From the NCBI GenBank assembly GCA_030067055.1, contig JASJAL010000429.1, positions 1 to 7,598 of the forward strand: a stretch of DNA of 7,598 bases. The letters are read 5' to 3'. Below, piece by piece: positions 1-6,676 of this stretch; within the stretch, counting starts at the first letter, position 1, and each line of letters opens with the position of its first letter. The stretch comes from Kiloniellales bacterium (GTDB lineage: Bacteria > Pseudomonadota > Alphaproteobacteria > Kiloniellales > JAKSBE01). The translations under genes were made by a program, and so were the position numbers. A model generated the notes under the pieces. It was not told where the DNA came from, searched no databases, and saw only the letters and a list, made by a program, of their open reading frames with translations.

Positions 1-1592
1 TCGTCCTGCAGGATCTGCTGGACCTTGACCATGACCTGGCGGCGTTCGTTGACGTCCAGGGTGGCGCTCGCCTCGTCGAGGGCCTTGTCGAAGTCGGGAT
101 TGTTGTAGTGCGCCTCGTTCCAGGGCACGCCGGAACGGTAGCCCAGGTTCAAGACCATCACGCCTAGCGGGCGATGGGTCCAGGAGGTGAAGCCGAAGGG
201 CGTCTTGTCCCAGATATCCCAGTACTGGGAGCTGGGCATGACGTTCAGCTCGATATTGATGCCGGCCGGCGCGCACTGCTGCTTGAAGGCCTGCATGGCA
301 TCGAGTTCCCAGTTGCCGCTGGTGTTGCCGACATCGATCGGCAAGGTGATGCCGCCCTCGTGACCGGCTTCCTTGAGCAGCTGCTTGGCCTTGTCGTAGT
401 CCTGCTTGAGCTTCGGCAGCTCGGCGTACTCGGGATGGATCGGCGCGACGTGATGGTCTTCGCCGGGCGCGCCTTTGCCGCGGTAGGCGATCTGCAGGAT
501 GGCATCGTGGTCGACGCAGGCCTGTATCGCCTGGCGCAGCTTCTTGTTGTCGAAGGGCGCCTTGTCCATCTGCATGCGCGCGACCGCGGTCTGCGCGGTC
601 ACCGCCGTGGAGACGACCACCCCCGGGATCTGCTCGGCAACGTCGAGCTGGTTGACGTCGAACTGATAGATGCCGTTGACCTGCCTGGAGGCCAGGGCCG
701 CCAGCCAGGCCGAGCGGTCCTCGCCGAGGTCGACGTACTGGATCTCGTCCAGGAAGGGCGCATCGCCCCAGTAGCCGTCGCGCCGCTTGAGCACGGCCTG
801 CTGGCCGACCGAGTGCGAGGCCAGCTCGAAGGCGCCGGTGCCGACCGGGTTCTTGGAGAGGTCGCCGCCTTCCTCCGAGAAGCGCCGGTGCAGGATCGCG
901 GTCGGGTAGTTATAGAAGTTCTCGGGGATCGAGAGCTCCGGCTTGCGCATCCGCATGACGACGGTGTGGTCGTCGACCTTTTCGATCGCACCGTCCATCA
1001 TCTTCTTAGTCATGACCGGGTTGCCCTGGTCGTCCTTCTTGCCGGAGTCGATGTCCTCGACCATCGAGGCGAAGAGGCCGATGTTGGAGGATCCGGTCTC
1101 CGGATCGAGCCAGCGCGAGACGTTGAAGACGACGTCGTCGGCGTTGAATTCGTCGCCGTTCGACCACTTGACGTCCTTGCGCAGCTTGAAGGTCCAGGTC
1201 TTGAGGTCGTCCGAGGCTTCCCAGCTCTCCGCCAGGTAGGGCCGCGTGATGTTGTCCGGCCCGGTAATGGTCAGGTGCTCGACGATCTGCCGGGCGATGT
1301 TCGACTTCTCGACCCAGTCGAAGGTCGAGGGATCGGTCATTTCCTGGACCTGCATGCCGAACTTCAGGGTCCCGCCCTGTTTCGGCTCCTCGGCCAGGGC
1401 GCTGCGCATCGGGCTGCCCTCGCCCAGGATCTGGCCGGCCATGCCATAGGCGGCGCTGGCCGAAACGCCGAGCAGGCAGACCGTGCGCAGGAATTCGCGG
1501 CGGTCGACTTCGCCCTTGCGCAGCTGCTCGCAGAGTTCCGGGACATAGGGATGAATTCGCTTCCCGTTCTCGTCCTTCAAGTCTTTCGTCAT
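1..1592 (-). CDS. Tat-exported ABC transporter substrate-binding protein, family 5 (peptide/dipeptide type), partial
   Basis: Binds a peptide or similar solute in the periplasm and delivers it to an ABC importer. Translating the minus strand from 1592 gives 530 open codons to the window edge, so the C-terminus is missing; family members are usually about 500-620 residues. The N-terminus carries a twin-arginine signal: DRREFLR at residues 30-36, a hydrophobic stretch at about 38-56, and a likely Ala-Leu-Ala cleavage site near 65-67. The mature protein begins with KQGGTLKFG and has the SBP_bac_5 signature PYLAESWE (118-125) and [16 protein letters not shown] (134-149). The ATG at 1592 is preceded by GGGGAG (1599-1604) with a six-base spacer, which fixes the start. 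Permease and ATPase genes would be expected beyond the left edge. The actual ligand cannot be read from the sequence; peptides, opines, nickel or sugars are all possible in this family. Confidence 0.93.
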   Translation of the reverse strand, partial: MTKDLKDENGKRIHPYVPELCEQLRKGEVDRREFLRTVCLLGVSASAAYGMAGQILGEGSPMRSALAEEPKQGGTLKFGMQVQEMTDPSTFDWVEKSNIARQIVEHLTITGPDNITRPYLAESWEASDDLKTWTFKLRKDVKWSNGDEFNADDVVFNVSRWLDPETGSSNIGLFASMVEDIDSGKKDDQGNPVMTKKMMDGAIEKVDDHTVVMRMRKPELSIPENFYNYPTAILHRRFSEEGGDLSKNPVGTGAFELASHSVGQQAVLKRRDGYWGDAPFLDEIQYVDLGEDRSAWLAALASRQVNGIYQFDVNQLDVAEQIPGVVVSTAVTAQTAVARMQMDKAPFDNKKLRQAIQACVDHDAILQIAYRGKGAPGEDHHVAPIHPEYAELPKLKQDYDKAKQLLKEAGHEGGITLPIDVGNTSGNWELDAMQAFKQQCAPAGINIELNVMPSSQYWDIWDKTPFGFTSWTHRPLGVMVLNLGYRSGVPWNEAHYNNPDFDKALDEASATLDVNERRQVMVKVQQILQD

Positions 1593-1612
1593 TGATCACT
1601 CCCCATTCGGTG

Positions 1613-1668
1613 GAAGGTGTTGGGACCTTCGAGCCGAGGCCGCGGTCCCGGGCGGCCGGACCGCCCGG
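1613..1668 (-). promoter_or_regulatory. Structured 5' leader of the solute-binding protein gene (overlapping hairpins)
   Basis: Three inverted repeats lie just upstream of the ribosome binding site. The strongest is an 8-bp perfect stem, CCGGGCGG (1648-1655) with CCGCCCGG (1661-1668), around a five-base loop. GGGACC (1622-1627) pairs with GGTCCC (1644-1649) and shares two bases with the first stem. GAAGGT (1613-1618) pairs with ACCTTC (1625-1630) and competes with the second stem. If transcription starts near the TATAAT at 1717-1712, all three are in the mRNA leader. The overlaps would allow alternative folds. No known riboswitch family was recognised. In DNA this G+C-rich such repeats also arise by chance, so function is an inference. 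Confidence 0.35.
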
Positions 1669-1711
1669 TGAACCTGACACAACGCTCGAATAGATCTCGC
1701 CAAATCCTTGA

Positions 1712-1717
1712 ATTATA
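1712..1717 (-). promoter_or_regulatory. Possible -10 box (TATAAT) for the solute-binding protein gene
   Basis: The minus strand reads a perfect TATAAT about 120 bases upstream of the start codon at 1592, inside a locally A+T-rich patch of a G+C-rich region. No good -35 hexamer sits at 16-18 bases: the hexamer 17 bases upstream reads CCATTG, and a TTGGGC is only 14 bases away. It could be an activator-dependent promoter or a chance match. Confidence 0.35.
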
Positions 1718-1978
1718 TTGAAAAGCAGCCTGCCCAATGGCACCGGCCGCTGCAGAGTGACAGACGCTCACAACGACAGGACCAAGAAAGGCTGTTTCCC
1801 GTGCGCCGCCGGCTTGCACTCGTCTCCCTGTCCCCGGCCGGTCATTCGCCAGCCGTGTATTCTTCGTTAAATCGTTGTCCTTTAAGAGGACCCTATCAAA
1901 CCTTAGGGCGGGCCGTCACGCTCAAGTTTCCTCCTGCCGACATCGGCTTGAGCGCCAGCGACGCCGGCCGGCGCGGGG

Positions 1979-2022
1979 CTAGAGCAGCCTGCGTTCATTT
2001 GAACGCAGATAGGCTGCTCTAC
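1979..2022 (+). repeat. REP-like palindromic element, copy 1
   Basis: A compact imperfect palindrome running from CTAGA to TCTAC. The outer stem is 9 bp: TAGAGCAGC (1980-1988) with GCTGCTCTA (2013-2021). The inner stem is 8 bp: CTGCGTTC (1989-1996) with GAACGCAG (2001-2008). The loop is ATTT, and an unpaired ATAG (2009-2012) lies on the 3' side between the stems. Copy 2 has the same plan on the opposite strand, with compensatory changes in the stems. Read on the complementary strand the element begins 5'-GTAG followed by an imperfect palindrome, the general layout of bacterial REP sequences. There is no T-tract, so it is not a canonical intrinsic terminator, although it may stabilise mRNA 3' ends or stop transcription. 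The family assignment is inferred from architecture. Confidence 0.75.
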
Positions 2023-2031
2023 CTGTTTGAA

Positions 2032-2085
2032 GTAGATCAAACTACCTGCACTCAATTGAATCCAATTGAGCGCAGTTTGATCTAG
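2032..2085 (-). repeat. REP-like palindromic element, copy 2 (inverted; overlaps a stop codon)
   Basis: Read on the minus strand it runs from CTAGA to TCTAC like copy 1. The outer 9-bp stem is formed by + strand 2033-2041 and 2076-2084. An unpaired GTAG (minus strand; + strand CTAC 2042-2045) lies on the 3' side. The inner stem of 13 pairs (2046-2058 with 2063-2075) contains one G-U type pair, and the loop is four bases (2059-2062). It is separated from copy 1 by nine bases (2023-2031), with the two 3' ends facing each other. The TAG within its terminal CTAGA is the stop codon of the hydrolase-OsmC gene (2084-2082). Its position right at the end of that gene suggests a role in 3'-end formation or mRNA protection, which is inferred. 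Confidence 0.75.
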
Positions 2086-3323
2086 TCCGCAGGCCCGTCG
2101 GCCAACGCGGTGACGACCTTGACCTCGTTCTCCAGGGTCCGGTGGACCGGGCACTTGTCGGCGATTTCCAGCAGGCGCTGGCGCTGTTCGGCGTCCAGCG
2201 TGCCGGTGATCGTGATCTCACGCTCGATCCGGTCGACCCGGCCCTCGGCGGTCTCGCAGTCGGCGCAGTCCTGGGCGTGGATCTTCTCGTGCCGCAGGGC
2301 GACGGAGACCCGCTCCAGCGGCAGCTTCTTGCGCCCGGCGTACATGCGCAGGGTCATCGAGGTGCAGGCGCCGAGCCCGGCCAGCAAGAGGTCGTAGGGC
2401 GTTGGCCCCGTGTTCTTGCCGCCGACCGAGGGCGGTTCGTCGGCGCTCAGGACGTGGCGGCCCGCGGTGATGCGCTGGGCGAAGGGCCCCTCCCCGGTCT
2501 CGGTCACCACCACCGCGCCCTCCGCCGCCGCGGGCCCGGGGGCCGCTGCCTCGACCCCGCCGTCGAGATAGCGCCCGACCCAGGCGGAGAGCACCTCCGC
2601 GACATAGATCGCGTCCGACTTGCGGCTCAGCAGGTGGTCGGCGTCGTCCAGCGAGATGAAGCTCTTGGGATGCTTGGCGGCGCCGAAGATCTCGCCGGCG
2701 TTCTCGATGCCGACGGTCTGGTCGCGCGGTGCGTGGAACACCAGCAAGGCCTTGCGCAGCTGCCCGAGGGCGTCCGAGAGGTGCTGCTGCGAGATGTCCT
2801 CCAGGAACTGCTGCTTGACCTTGAAGGGCCGGCCGGCGATCTCGACCTCGGCCTCGCCCTCGGCAGCGATCTGCTCCAGGGCGCCGTGGAAGAGGTGCTG
2901 GACGTGGGCCGGAGCAGAGGGCGCGCCGATGGTGACCACCGCGACCGCTTCCGGAATCTCCGGCGCGGCGGCCAGGACCGCGGCCCCGCCCAGGCTGTGA
3001 CCGACGATGATTTTCGGCGCCTGCCGGGTCTCACGCAGGAAGTCGGCGGCTTTGATCAGGTCGGCGACGTTGGAGGAAAAGTTGGTGTTGGCGAACTCGC
3101 CCTCGCTGTGGCCCAGCCCCGTGAAGTCGAAGCGCAGGACCCCGATGCCCTGTTCGGCCAGGGCCGCGGCGATCCGCGAGGCTGCGAAGATGTCCTTGGT
3201 GCAGGTGAAGCAGTGAGCGAAGAGTGCATAGGCCTTGGGCTCGCCCGCCGGCAGATCCAATCGCGCCGCGAGCCGGTCGTCCAGGGCGCCGGTAAAGGTC
3301 ACCTTCTCGCTGCCTTCGGCCAT
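2082..3323 (-). CDS. Bifunctional alpha/beta hydrolase-OsmC family fusion protein
   Basis: A cytoplasmic protein of 413 residues with two domains. Residues 1 to about 255 are an alpha/beta hydrolase: the nucleophile elbow GHSLGG (108-113, Ser110), a probable acid at Asp201 in HAPRDQTVG, and the catalytic His230 in DDADH complete the triad. Residues about 275-405 are an OsmC/Ohr-like domain with the two expected redox cysteines, Cys320 in LGACTSMTLRMYAG and Cys391 in DKCPVHRTLEN. A linker rich in Ala, Gly and Pro (about 256-270) joins them. OsmC proteins reduce organic hydroperoxides; the hydrolase substrate is unknown and is likely a small ester. No signal peptide is seen. The ATG at 3323 follows GGGAGG on the minus strand with a short spacer. 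The stop codon TAG belongs to the adjacent REP-like element. Fusions of this type are known in proteobacteria and are usually annotated by domain only. Confidence 0.93.
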   Translation of the reverse strand: MAEGSEKVTFTGALDDRLAARLDLPAGEPKAYALFAHCFTCTKDIFAASRIAAALAEQGIGVLRFDFTGLGHSEGEFANTNFSSNVADLIKAADFLRETRQAPKIIVGHSLGGAAVLAAAPEIPEAVAVVTIGAPSAPAHVQHLFHGALEQIAAEGEAEVEIAGRPFKVKQQFLEDISQQHLSDALGQLRKALLVFHAPRDQTVGIENAGEIFGAAKHPKSFISLDDADHLLSRKSDAIYVAEVLSAWVGRYLDGGVEAAAPGPAAAEGAVVVTETGEGPFAQRITAGRHVLSADEPPSVGGKNTGPTPYDLLLAGLGACTSMTLRMYAGRKKLPLERVSVALRHEKIHAQDCADCETAEGRVDRIEREITITGTLDAEQRQRLLEIADKCPVHRTLENEVKVVTALADGPAD

Positions 3324-3367
3324 CCTCGCCTCCCATTCTTTTGCTGACCCGCCGGTCCCCTGGAGCG

Positions 3368-3397
3368 TTGCCGACTCGGCGCCCGGCGGAGTATTCC
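3368..3397 (+). promoter_or_regulatory. Weak sigma-70-like promoter candidate for the Nudix gene
   Basis: In the 176-base space between the divergent hydrolase-OsmC and Nudix genes, TTGCCG (3368-3373) and TATTCC (3392-3397) are 18 bases apart on the plus strand. Both are partial matches. The gap must hold start signals in both directions, but I could not identify a convincing minus-strand promoter. A GGGCCC-loop-GGGCCC inverted repeat (3458-3463 and 3471-3476) lies in the presumed Nudix leader. Confidence 0.25.
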
Positions 3398-3499
3398 GGG
3401 GCCAAGCTTTACACCAGCCCGCGGCCGCGCGACAGGGGACCTCAAGAAATTGGGAACGGGCCCTCGTGCCGGGCCCCGCGCGCTGCGGAAGGAGATCGG

Positions 3500-4102
3500 A
3501 TGAACGCCGACGACGTAAGGGTCCTGGCCTGCGACACGGTCTTCCAAGGCTACTTCCGGATCGACCGCTACCGCTTGCAACACCGGCGCCACGACGGCGG
3601 CTGGACGGAAGAGCTGACCCGCGAGGTCTTCGAGCGCGGTCACGCAGTCGGGGTCCTGCCCTACGACCCGCTCCGCGACGAGGTGGTGCTGATCGAGCAA
3701 TTTAGGGTCGGCGCCCACGCCGCCGGCTGGGCGCCCTGGCAGCTCGAGGTCGTCGCCGGCATCATAGACGAGGGCGAGACCGCCGAAGACGTCGCCCGGC
3801 GCGAGAGCCTGGAGGAGGCCGGCCTGACCCTGCTGGAGCTGGCGCCGATCGCCGACTTCCTGGTCAGCCAGGGCGCCGTCTCTGAGACCGTGCGGCTGTT
3901 CTGCGGCCGGGTCGACGCCACCGGCGCCGGCGGCATCCACGGCCTCGCGCACGAGGGCGAGGACATCAAGGTCGTGGTGGTCCCCTTCGCCGAGCTGACC
4001 GCGCTGCTGGCCGAGAACAAGGTGACCAACGCCACCGGCCTGATCGCCCTGCAATGGCTGCTCCTCAACCGCGACGCACTGCGGGCGCGCTGGTCCGGCT
4101 GA
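3500..4102 (+). CDS. Nudix hydrolase, ADP-ribose pyrophosphatase type
   Basis: A 200-residue cytoplasmic enzyme expected to cleave a nucleoside diphosphate sugar such as ADP-ribose to AMP and ribose 5-phosphate with Mg2+. The Nudix box spans residues 87-109: Gly87, Glu93 and the RESLEEAGL segment (101-109) provide the metal-binding glutamates. The third position of that segment is Ser where a hydrophobic residue is more usual. After the box, GAVSETVRLFCGR (125-137) resembles the loop that supplies an extra catalytic glutamate in ADP-ribose pyrophosphatases, with Glu129 the candidate. The reading frame is open further upstream, but the ATG at 3500 is preceded by AAGGAG (3489-3494) at a five-base spacing and gives a family-typical length. 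It is transcribed divergently from the hydrolase-OsmC gene, and the Sel1 remnant follows 56 bases downstream. Substrate specificity within the NudF/AdpP/YffH group cannot be settled by eye. Confidence 0.93.
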   Translation: MNADDVRVLACDTVFQGYFRIDRYRLQHRRHDGGWTEELTREVFERGHAVGVLPYDPLRDEVVLIEQFRVGAHAAGWAPWQLEVVAGIIDEGETAEDVARRESLEEAGLTLLELAPIADFLVSQGAVSETVRLFCGRVDATGAGGIHGLAHEGEDIKVVVVPFAELTALLAENKVTNATGLIALQWLLLNRDALRARWSG

Positions 4103-4104
4103 AG

Positions 4105-4132
4105 CCCGGCCCTGGCCTGGGGGCCTGCCGGG
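4105..4132 (+). other. G+C-rich hairpin between the Nudix and Sel1 genes
   Basis: CCCGGC (4105-4110) pairs with GCCGGG (4127-4132), with a possible inner GGCC stem (4114-4117 with 4122-4125) around a TGGG loop. It lies directly after the Nudix stop codon. No T-run follows, so it is at best a Rho-type or attenuating structure rather than a classical terminator. Confidence 0.3.
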
Positions 4133-4158
4133 TCCTACAGGGAACCAAAGCCTTCGCC

Positions 4159-4793
4159 ATGAGGGTCGGCCGTGTCATGACCAAAGCCAAGGCCATCGAC
4201 AGGATAGTGCTCGCTCTGATGGCGCTCTGCGCCGCCCTTCTCATACCGCCGAGGGCCGGCGCGGACGAGGTCACCGACTGCGACCGCCTGGCGGCGGACC
4301 CCTGGGACGCCCGTCGCGTGGTCGAGCCACAAGCGCTGAGCGGAGCCAACGCCGGCGTCGCCGTCGCCGCCTGCCGCAGCGCCCTGGAGGCACGGCCCGG
4401 GTTGCCCAGGCTCAAGCTCCAGCTCGGCCGCGCCCTGCTGTTCCAGGGCTTTCCCCCGAAGGCACTGGAGCCACTGTCGCAGGCCGCCGAATCCGACTAC
4501 GCCGCCGCCGAGTTCTATCTCGGCTTCGCCTACGAGCGGAGGGGCTGGGACGGCCACGATGCGGCCGCGGCCCGTGCCCACTACGAGAAAGGCGGCCGCC
4601 CTCGGCCACGCCCAGGGCCAGCACAAGCTGGCGGTCGCCTTGCTGAACGAAGAACGCGGCGACGGCGCGCGGCTCCGCGAAGCCCTGCCCTGGCTGGAGC
4701 GCGCCGCGGCCCAGGGCCTGGCCGAGTCCCTTTATCTGCCGGGCGCACTTCTTTGCCGAGTACGGCAAGCCGCTGCCCTGCAACGACTTGTGA
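4159..4793 (+). pseudogene. Secreted Sel1-repeat (TPR-like) protein, disrupted by two frameshifts
   Basis: The first part encodes a signal peptide (a Lys/Arg-bearing N-terminus, hydrophobic IVLALMALCAALLI, cleavage near RAGA) and a periplasmic domain starting CDRLAADPWDARRVVE, followed by TPR-like helices. Around 4590 the frame-1 translation turns into low-complexity Arg/Pro/Gly sequence, while frame 2 continues the expected Sel1 repeat: HYEK joined to AAALGHAQGQHKLAVALLNE, then LPWLERAAAQGLAESLYL. Near 4737-4742 the homology-like sequence moves to frame 3 as AHFFAEYGKPLPCNDL and stops at TGA 4791-4793. Each change fits one extra base, the first in AAAGGCGG and the second in CTGCCGGGCG. Restored, the protein would be about 205-211 residues. 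The start could be ATG 4159 or ATG 4177; the latter has GAGGG at 4161-4165. Sel1 proteins are usually scaffolds or signalling modulators, and no specific role is evident. Either a real pseudogene or sequencing error would explain it. Confidence 0.75.
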
Positions 4794-4804
4794 AGCCGCG
4801 CCGA

Positions 4805-4833
4805 TTGTCTTCGCCGGGTGCCGGGGCTAGCAT
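4805..4833 (+). promoter_or_regulatory. Probable sigma-70-type promoter of the cysK cluster
   Basis: TTGTCT (4805-4810) and TAGCAT (4828-4833) are separated by exactly 17 bases. Each matches four of six consensus positions, and the pair lies in the 88-base gap upstream of cysK, just after the end of the broken Sel1 gene. Transcription would start around 4840 and give a leader of about 40 bases. No operator for a known sulfur regulator was recognised. Confidence 0.45.
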
Positions 4834-4881
4834 CGCTGCCAGGGCAGAGACGCGCGAAAAAGAACAGATGGAGAGGCTCTC

Positions 4882-5895
4882 TTGGACATCCGCGACGGCT
4901 TCGTCGGGGCGGTCGGCAACACGCCGCTGATCCGCCTGCGTCACCTCTCGGAGGAGACCGGCTGCGAGATACTGGGCAAGGCCGAGTTCCTCAACCCCGG
5001 CGGTTCGGTCAAGGACCGAGCCGCCAAGTACATCGTCCTCGACGCCGAGGAGCGCGGCACGCTCAAGCCCGGCGGCGTGATCGTCGAGGGCACCGCCGGC
5101 AACACCGGGATCGGCCTGGCCCTGGTCGCCCGGGCGCGGGGCTACCGCACAGTGATCGTGATCCCCGAGACCCAGTCCCAGGAAAAGAAGGACATGCTGC
5201 GGCTCTGCGGCGCCGAGCTGATCGAGGTCCCGGCCGTGCCGTTCCGCGATCCCAAGAACTACGTCCACCAGTCCGCCCGCCTGGCGGAAGAGCTGGCCGA
5301 GAAGGAACCCAATGGCGTGCTCTACGCCAACCAGTGGGACAACACCGCCAACCGGCGCGCCCACTACGAGGGCACCGGGCCGGAGATCTGGGACCAGACC
5401 GACGGCAAGGTCGACGCCTTCGTCTGCGCCATCGGCACCGGCGGCACCCTGGCCGGGACCAGCCGGGCGCTGCGCGAGCGCAAGAAGGATATCGTCATTG
5501 GCCTCGCCGACCCGCCGGGCGCTGCCATGTACAGCTACTACACCACCGGCGAGCTCAAGGCCGAGGGCAGCTCGATCAGCGAGGGCATCGGCCAGGGCCG
5601 GATCACCGGCAACCTGCAGGACCTCGAGGTCGACGCGCCTTTCCAGATCTCCGACGAGGAAGCGGTCGCGCTGGTCTTCGACATGATCGAGCGCGAAGGC
5701 CTGATTCTGGGCAGCTCCAGCGGCTTCAACGTCGCCGGGGCGGTGCGGCTTGCCAAGCAGCTTGGCCCGGGCCACACCATCGTGACCATCCTCTGCGACT
5801 ACGGCACGCGCTACCAGAGCAAGCTCTTGAATCCGGCCTTCCTACACGAGAAGGGCCTGCCGGTGCCGGATTGGCTGGAGCAGGGTGCGGCCTGA
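4882..5895 (+). CDS. cysK: Cysteine synthase A (O-acetylserine sulfhydrylase), TTG start
   Basis: A PLP-dependent cytoplasmic enzyme that joins O-acetylserine and sulfide to give cysteine and acetate, the last step of cysteine biosynthesis. The 337-residue protein is a complete fold-type II beta-substitution enzyme. It has VGNTPLIRL near the N-terminus (11-19), the PLP lysine Lys44 in NPGGSVKDR (38-46), the substrate-binding loop EGTAGNTG (69-76), the phosphate-binding GTGGT (185-189) and a GSSSG motif (277-281). The loop reads EGTAGNTG rather than the EPTSGNTG of enterobacterial CysK, a variant I associate with an alphaproteobacterial subgroup. No in-frame ATG is available; TTG at 4882 has GGAGAG (4870-4875) six bases upstream and gives the short N-terminal lead typical of the family. 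It heads a run with the tRNA-editing gene 39 bases downstream. A cystathionine beta-synthase-like activity is the main alternative. Confidence 0.93.
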   Translation: MDIRDGFVGAVGNTPLIRLRHLSEETGCEILGKAEFLNPGGSVKDRAAKYIVLDAEERGTLKPGGVIVEGTAGNTGIGLALVARARGYRTVIVIPETQSQEKKDMLRLCGAELIEVPAVPFRDPKNYVHQSARLAEELAEKEPNGVLYANQWDNTANRRAHYEGTGPEIWDQTDGKVDAFVCAIGTGGTLAGTSRALRERKKDIVIGLADPPGAAMYSYYTTGELKAEGSSISEGIGQGRITGNLQDLEVDAPFQISDEEAVALVFDMIEREGLILGSSSGFNVAGAVRLAKQLGPGHTIVTILCDYGTRYQSKLLNPAFLHEKGLPVPDWLEQGAA

Positions 5896-5934
5896 TCCGG
5901 GCGGCGAGCGAGACGATGAGGGGGAGCTAGCGCG

Positions 5935-6642
5935 ATGGAGTTGATTTTCCGCGACGACGCCTACCAGCGGTCCTGCGAGGCCGTGGTCGTCTCGGCCGAC
6001 GAGACCGGAATCCGGCTCGACCGGACCGTCTTCTATCCCATGGGCGGCGGCCAGCCCGGCGACAGCGGGATCCTGCGCCTGGCCGAGGGCGGCAGCCTGC
6101 GCATCGTCGACGCGCGCAAGGGCGAGAGCCTCGACGACGTCCTGCACATTCCGGAAGAGGGCGCCGCCCTGCCCGCCCCCGGCACTGCGGTCACCGCCGA
6201 GATCGACTGGGACCGCCGCCACCGGCTGATGCGCATGCACACCTGCATGCACGTCCTCTGCTCCCTGATCGAGGGCGACGTGACCGGCGGCCAGGTCGGC
6301 GAGGCCAAGAGCCGTCTCGACTTCAACCTGCCGGACACCCAGCTCGACAAGGAAGCGCTGACCGCGGCGCTCAACCGGATCATCGCCGAGGACCATCCGG
6401 TGCAGCCGCGCTGGATCACCGACGAGGAGCTGGCGGCCAGCCCGCAGCTGGTGCGCACCATGTCGGTCAAGCCGCCCAGCGGCCACGGCAAGGTCCGGCT
6501 GCTCGAGATCGAGGGCGTCGACCTTCAGCCCTGCGGCGGCACCCACGTGCGGCGCACCGGCGAGATCGGCCCGGTCGCGATCGGCAAGATCGAGAACAAG
6601 GGCCGCCAGAACCGCCGCGTCAACATCCTCTTCGCGGAGTAG
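5935..6642 (+). CDS. AlaX-type alanyl-tRNA editing hydrolase (trans-editing factor)
   Basis: A free-standing homologue of the editing domain of alanyl-tRNA synthetase. It hydrolyses Ser-tRNA(Ala), and in some members Gly-tRNA(Ala), so that Ala codons are not misread. The 235-residue protein has all four expected zinc ligands: His102 and His106 in MHTCMH, and Cys200 and His204 in CGGTH. The GGGQPGD motif (37-43) places it with the medium-length AlaX-M type rather than the short form lacking this motif. The C-terminal GKIENKGRQNRRVNI segment is also typical of the editing fold. ATG 5935 is preceded by GGGGAG (5921-5926) at eight bases. It lies 39 bases after cysK on the same strand, so cotranscription is likely. 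It is too short to be an AlaRS fragment and has no aminoacylation domain, so a separate editing factor is the best call. Confidence 0.93.
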   Translation: MELIFRDDAYQRSCEAVVVSADETGIRLDRTVFYPMGGGQPGDSGILRLAEGGSLRIVDARKGESLDDVLHIPEEGAALPAPGTAVTAEIDWDRRHRLMRMHTCMHVLCSLIEGDVTGGQVGEAKSRLDFNLPDTQLDKEALTAALNRIIAEDHPVQPRWITDEELAASPQLVRTMSVKPPSGHGKVRLLEIEGVDLQPCGGTHVRRTGEIGPVAIGKIENKGRQNRRVNILFAE

Positions 6643-6646
6643 CGCA

Positions 6647-6676
6647 AGGGGATGAGGCTGACATCAGAAATCCCCT
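6647..6676 (+). other. Intergenic hairpin between alaX-like gene and sulfurtransferase gene
   Basis: AGGGGAT (6647-6653) pairs perfectly with ATCCCCT (6670-6676), with a small inner CTGA/TCAG palindrome (6658-6667). It starts five bases after the upstream stop codon. The sequence after the stem has no T-run, so it is not a standard intrinsic terminator. It may be a partial terminator, an mRNA-processing site or a chance repeat. Confidence 0.35.

Larger units (their letters stand above)
1593..2081. other. 489-base intergenic region between two minus-strand genes
   Basis: No credible gene is seen here. The open frames that cross it lack ribosome binding sites and recognisable protein sequence. 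It contains, from left to right, the leader of the solute-binding protein gene with stacked inverted repeats (1613-1668), a TATAAT box on the minus strand (1712-1717), a stretch with only small palindromes (such as 1877-1891, 1921-1952 and 1962-1973), and the two REP-like elements (1979-2085). Parts around 1700-1720 and 1855-1905 are clearly richer in A+T than the flanking genes, as expected of regulatory DNA. Confidence 0.7.

Noticed and set aside
174..1595. Long open frame of about 473 codons on the plus strand, opposite the solute-binding protein gene
   Set aside because: It is an antisense shadow in G+C-rich DNA. Its translation is repetitive Leu/Val/Arg/Asp/Gly with no family motif, while the minus strand encodes a clear Tat-signalled SBP_bac_5 protein.
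1979..2021. Intrinsic (Rho-independent) terminator
   Set aside because: The hairpin is strong, but no T-run follows on either strand, and a second related element in inverted orientation is better explained as a repeat family. A terminating side effect is not excluded.
1708..2085. Open frame of 125 codons across the intergenic region on the plus strand
   Set aside because: It runs straight through both palindromic repeat elements, ends inside one of them, and has no recognisable domain or ribosome binding site.
2142..3347. Open frame of about 401 codons antisense to the hydrolase-OsmC gene
   Set aside because: No motif or ribosome binding site is seen, and the opposite strand has complete catalytic motifs for two domains.
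3341..3499. Upstream extension of the Nudix reading frame
   Set aside because: The extension is Arg/Pro-rich and overlaps the divergent promoter region. ATG 3500 has a strong AAGGAG and gives the usual family length.
4732..5775. Open frame of 347 codons on the minus strand, opposite cysK
   Set aside because: Antisense composition artefact. The cysK motifs are unambiguous on the plus strand.
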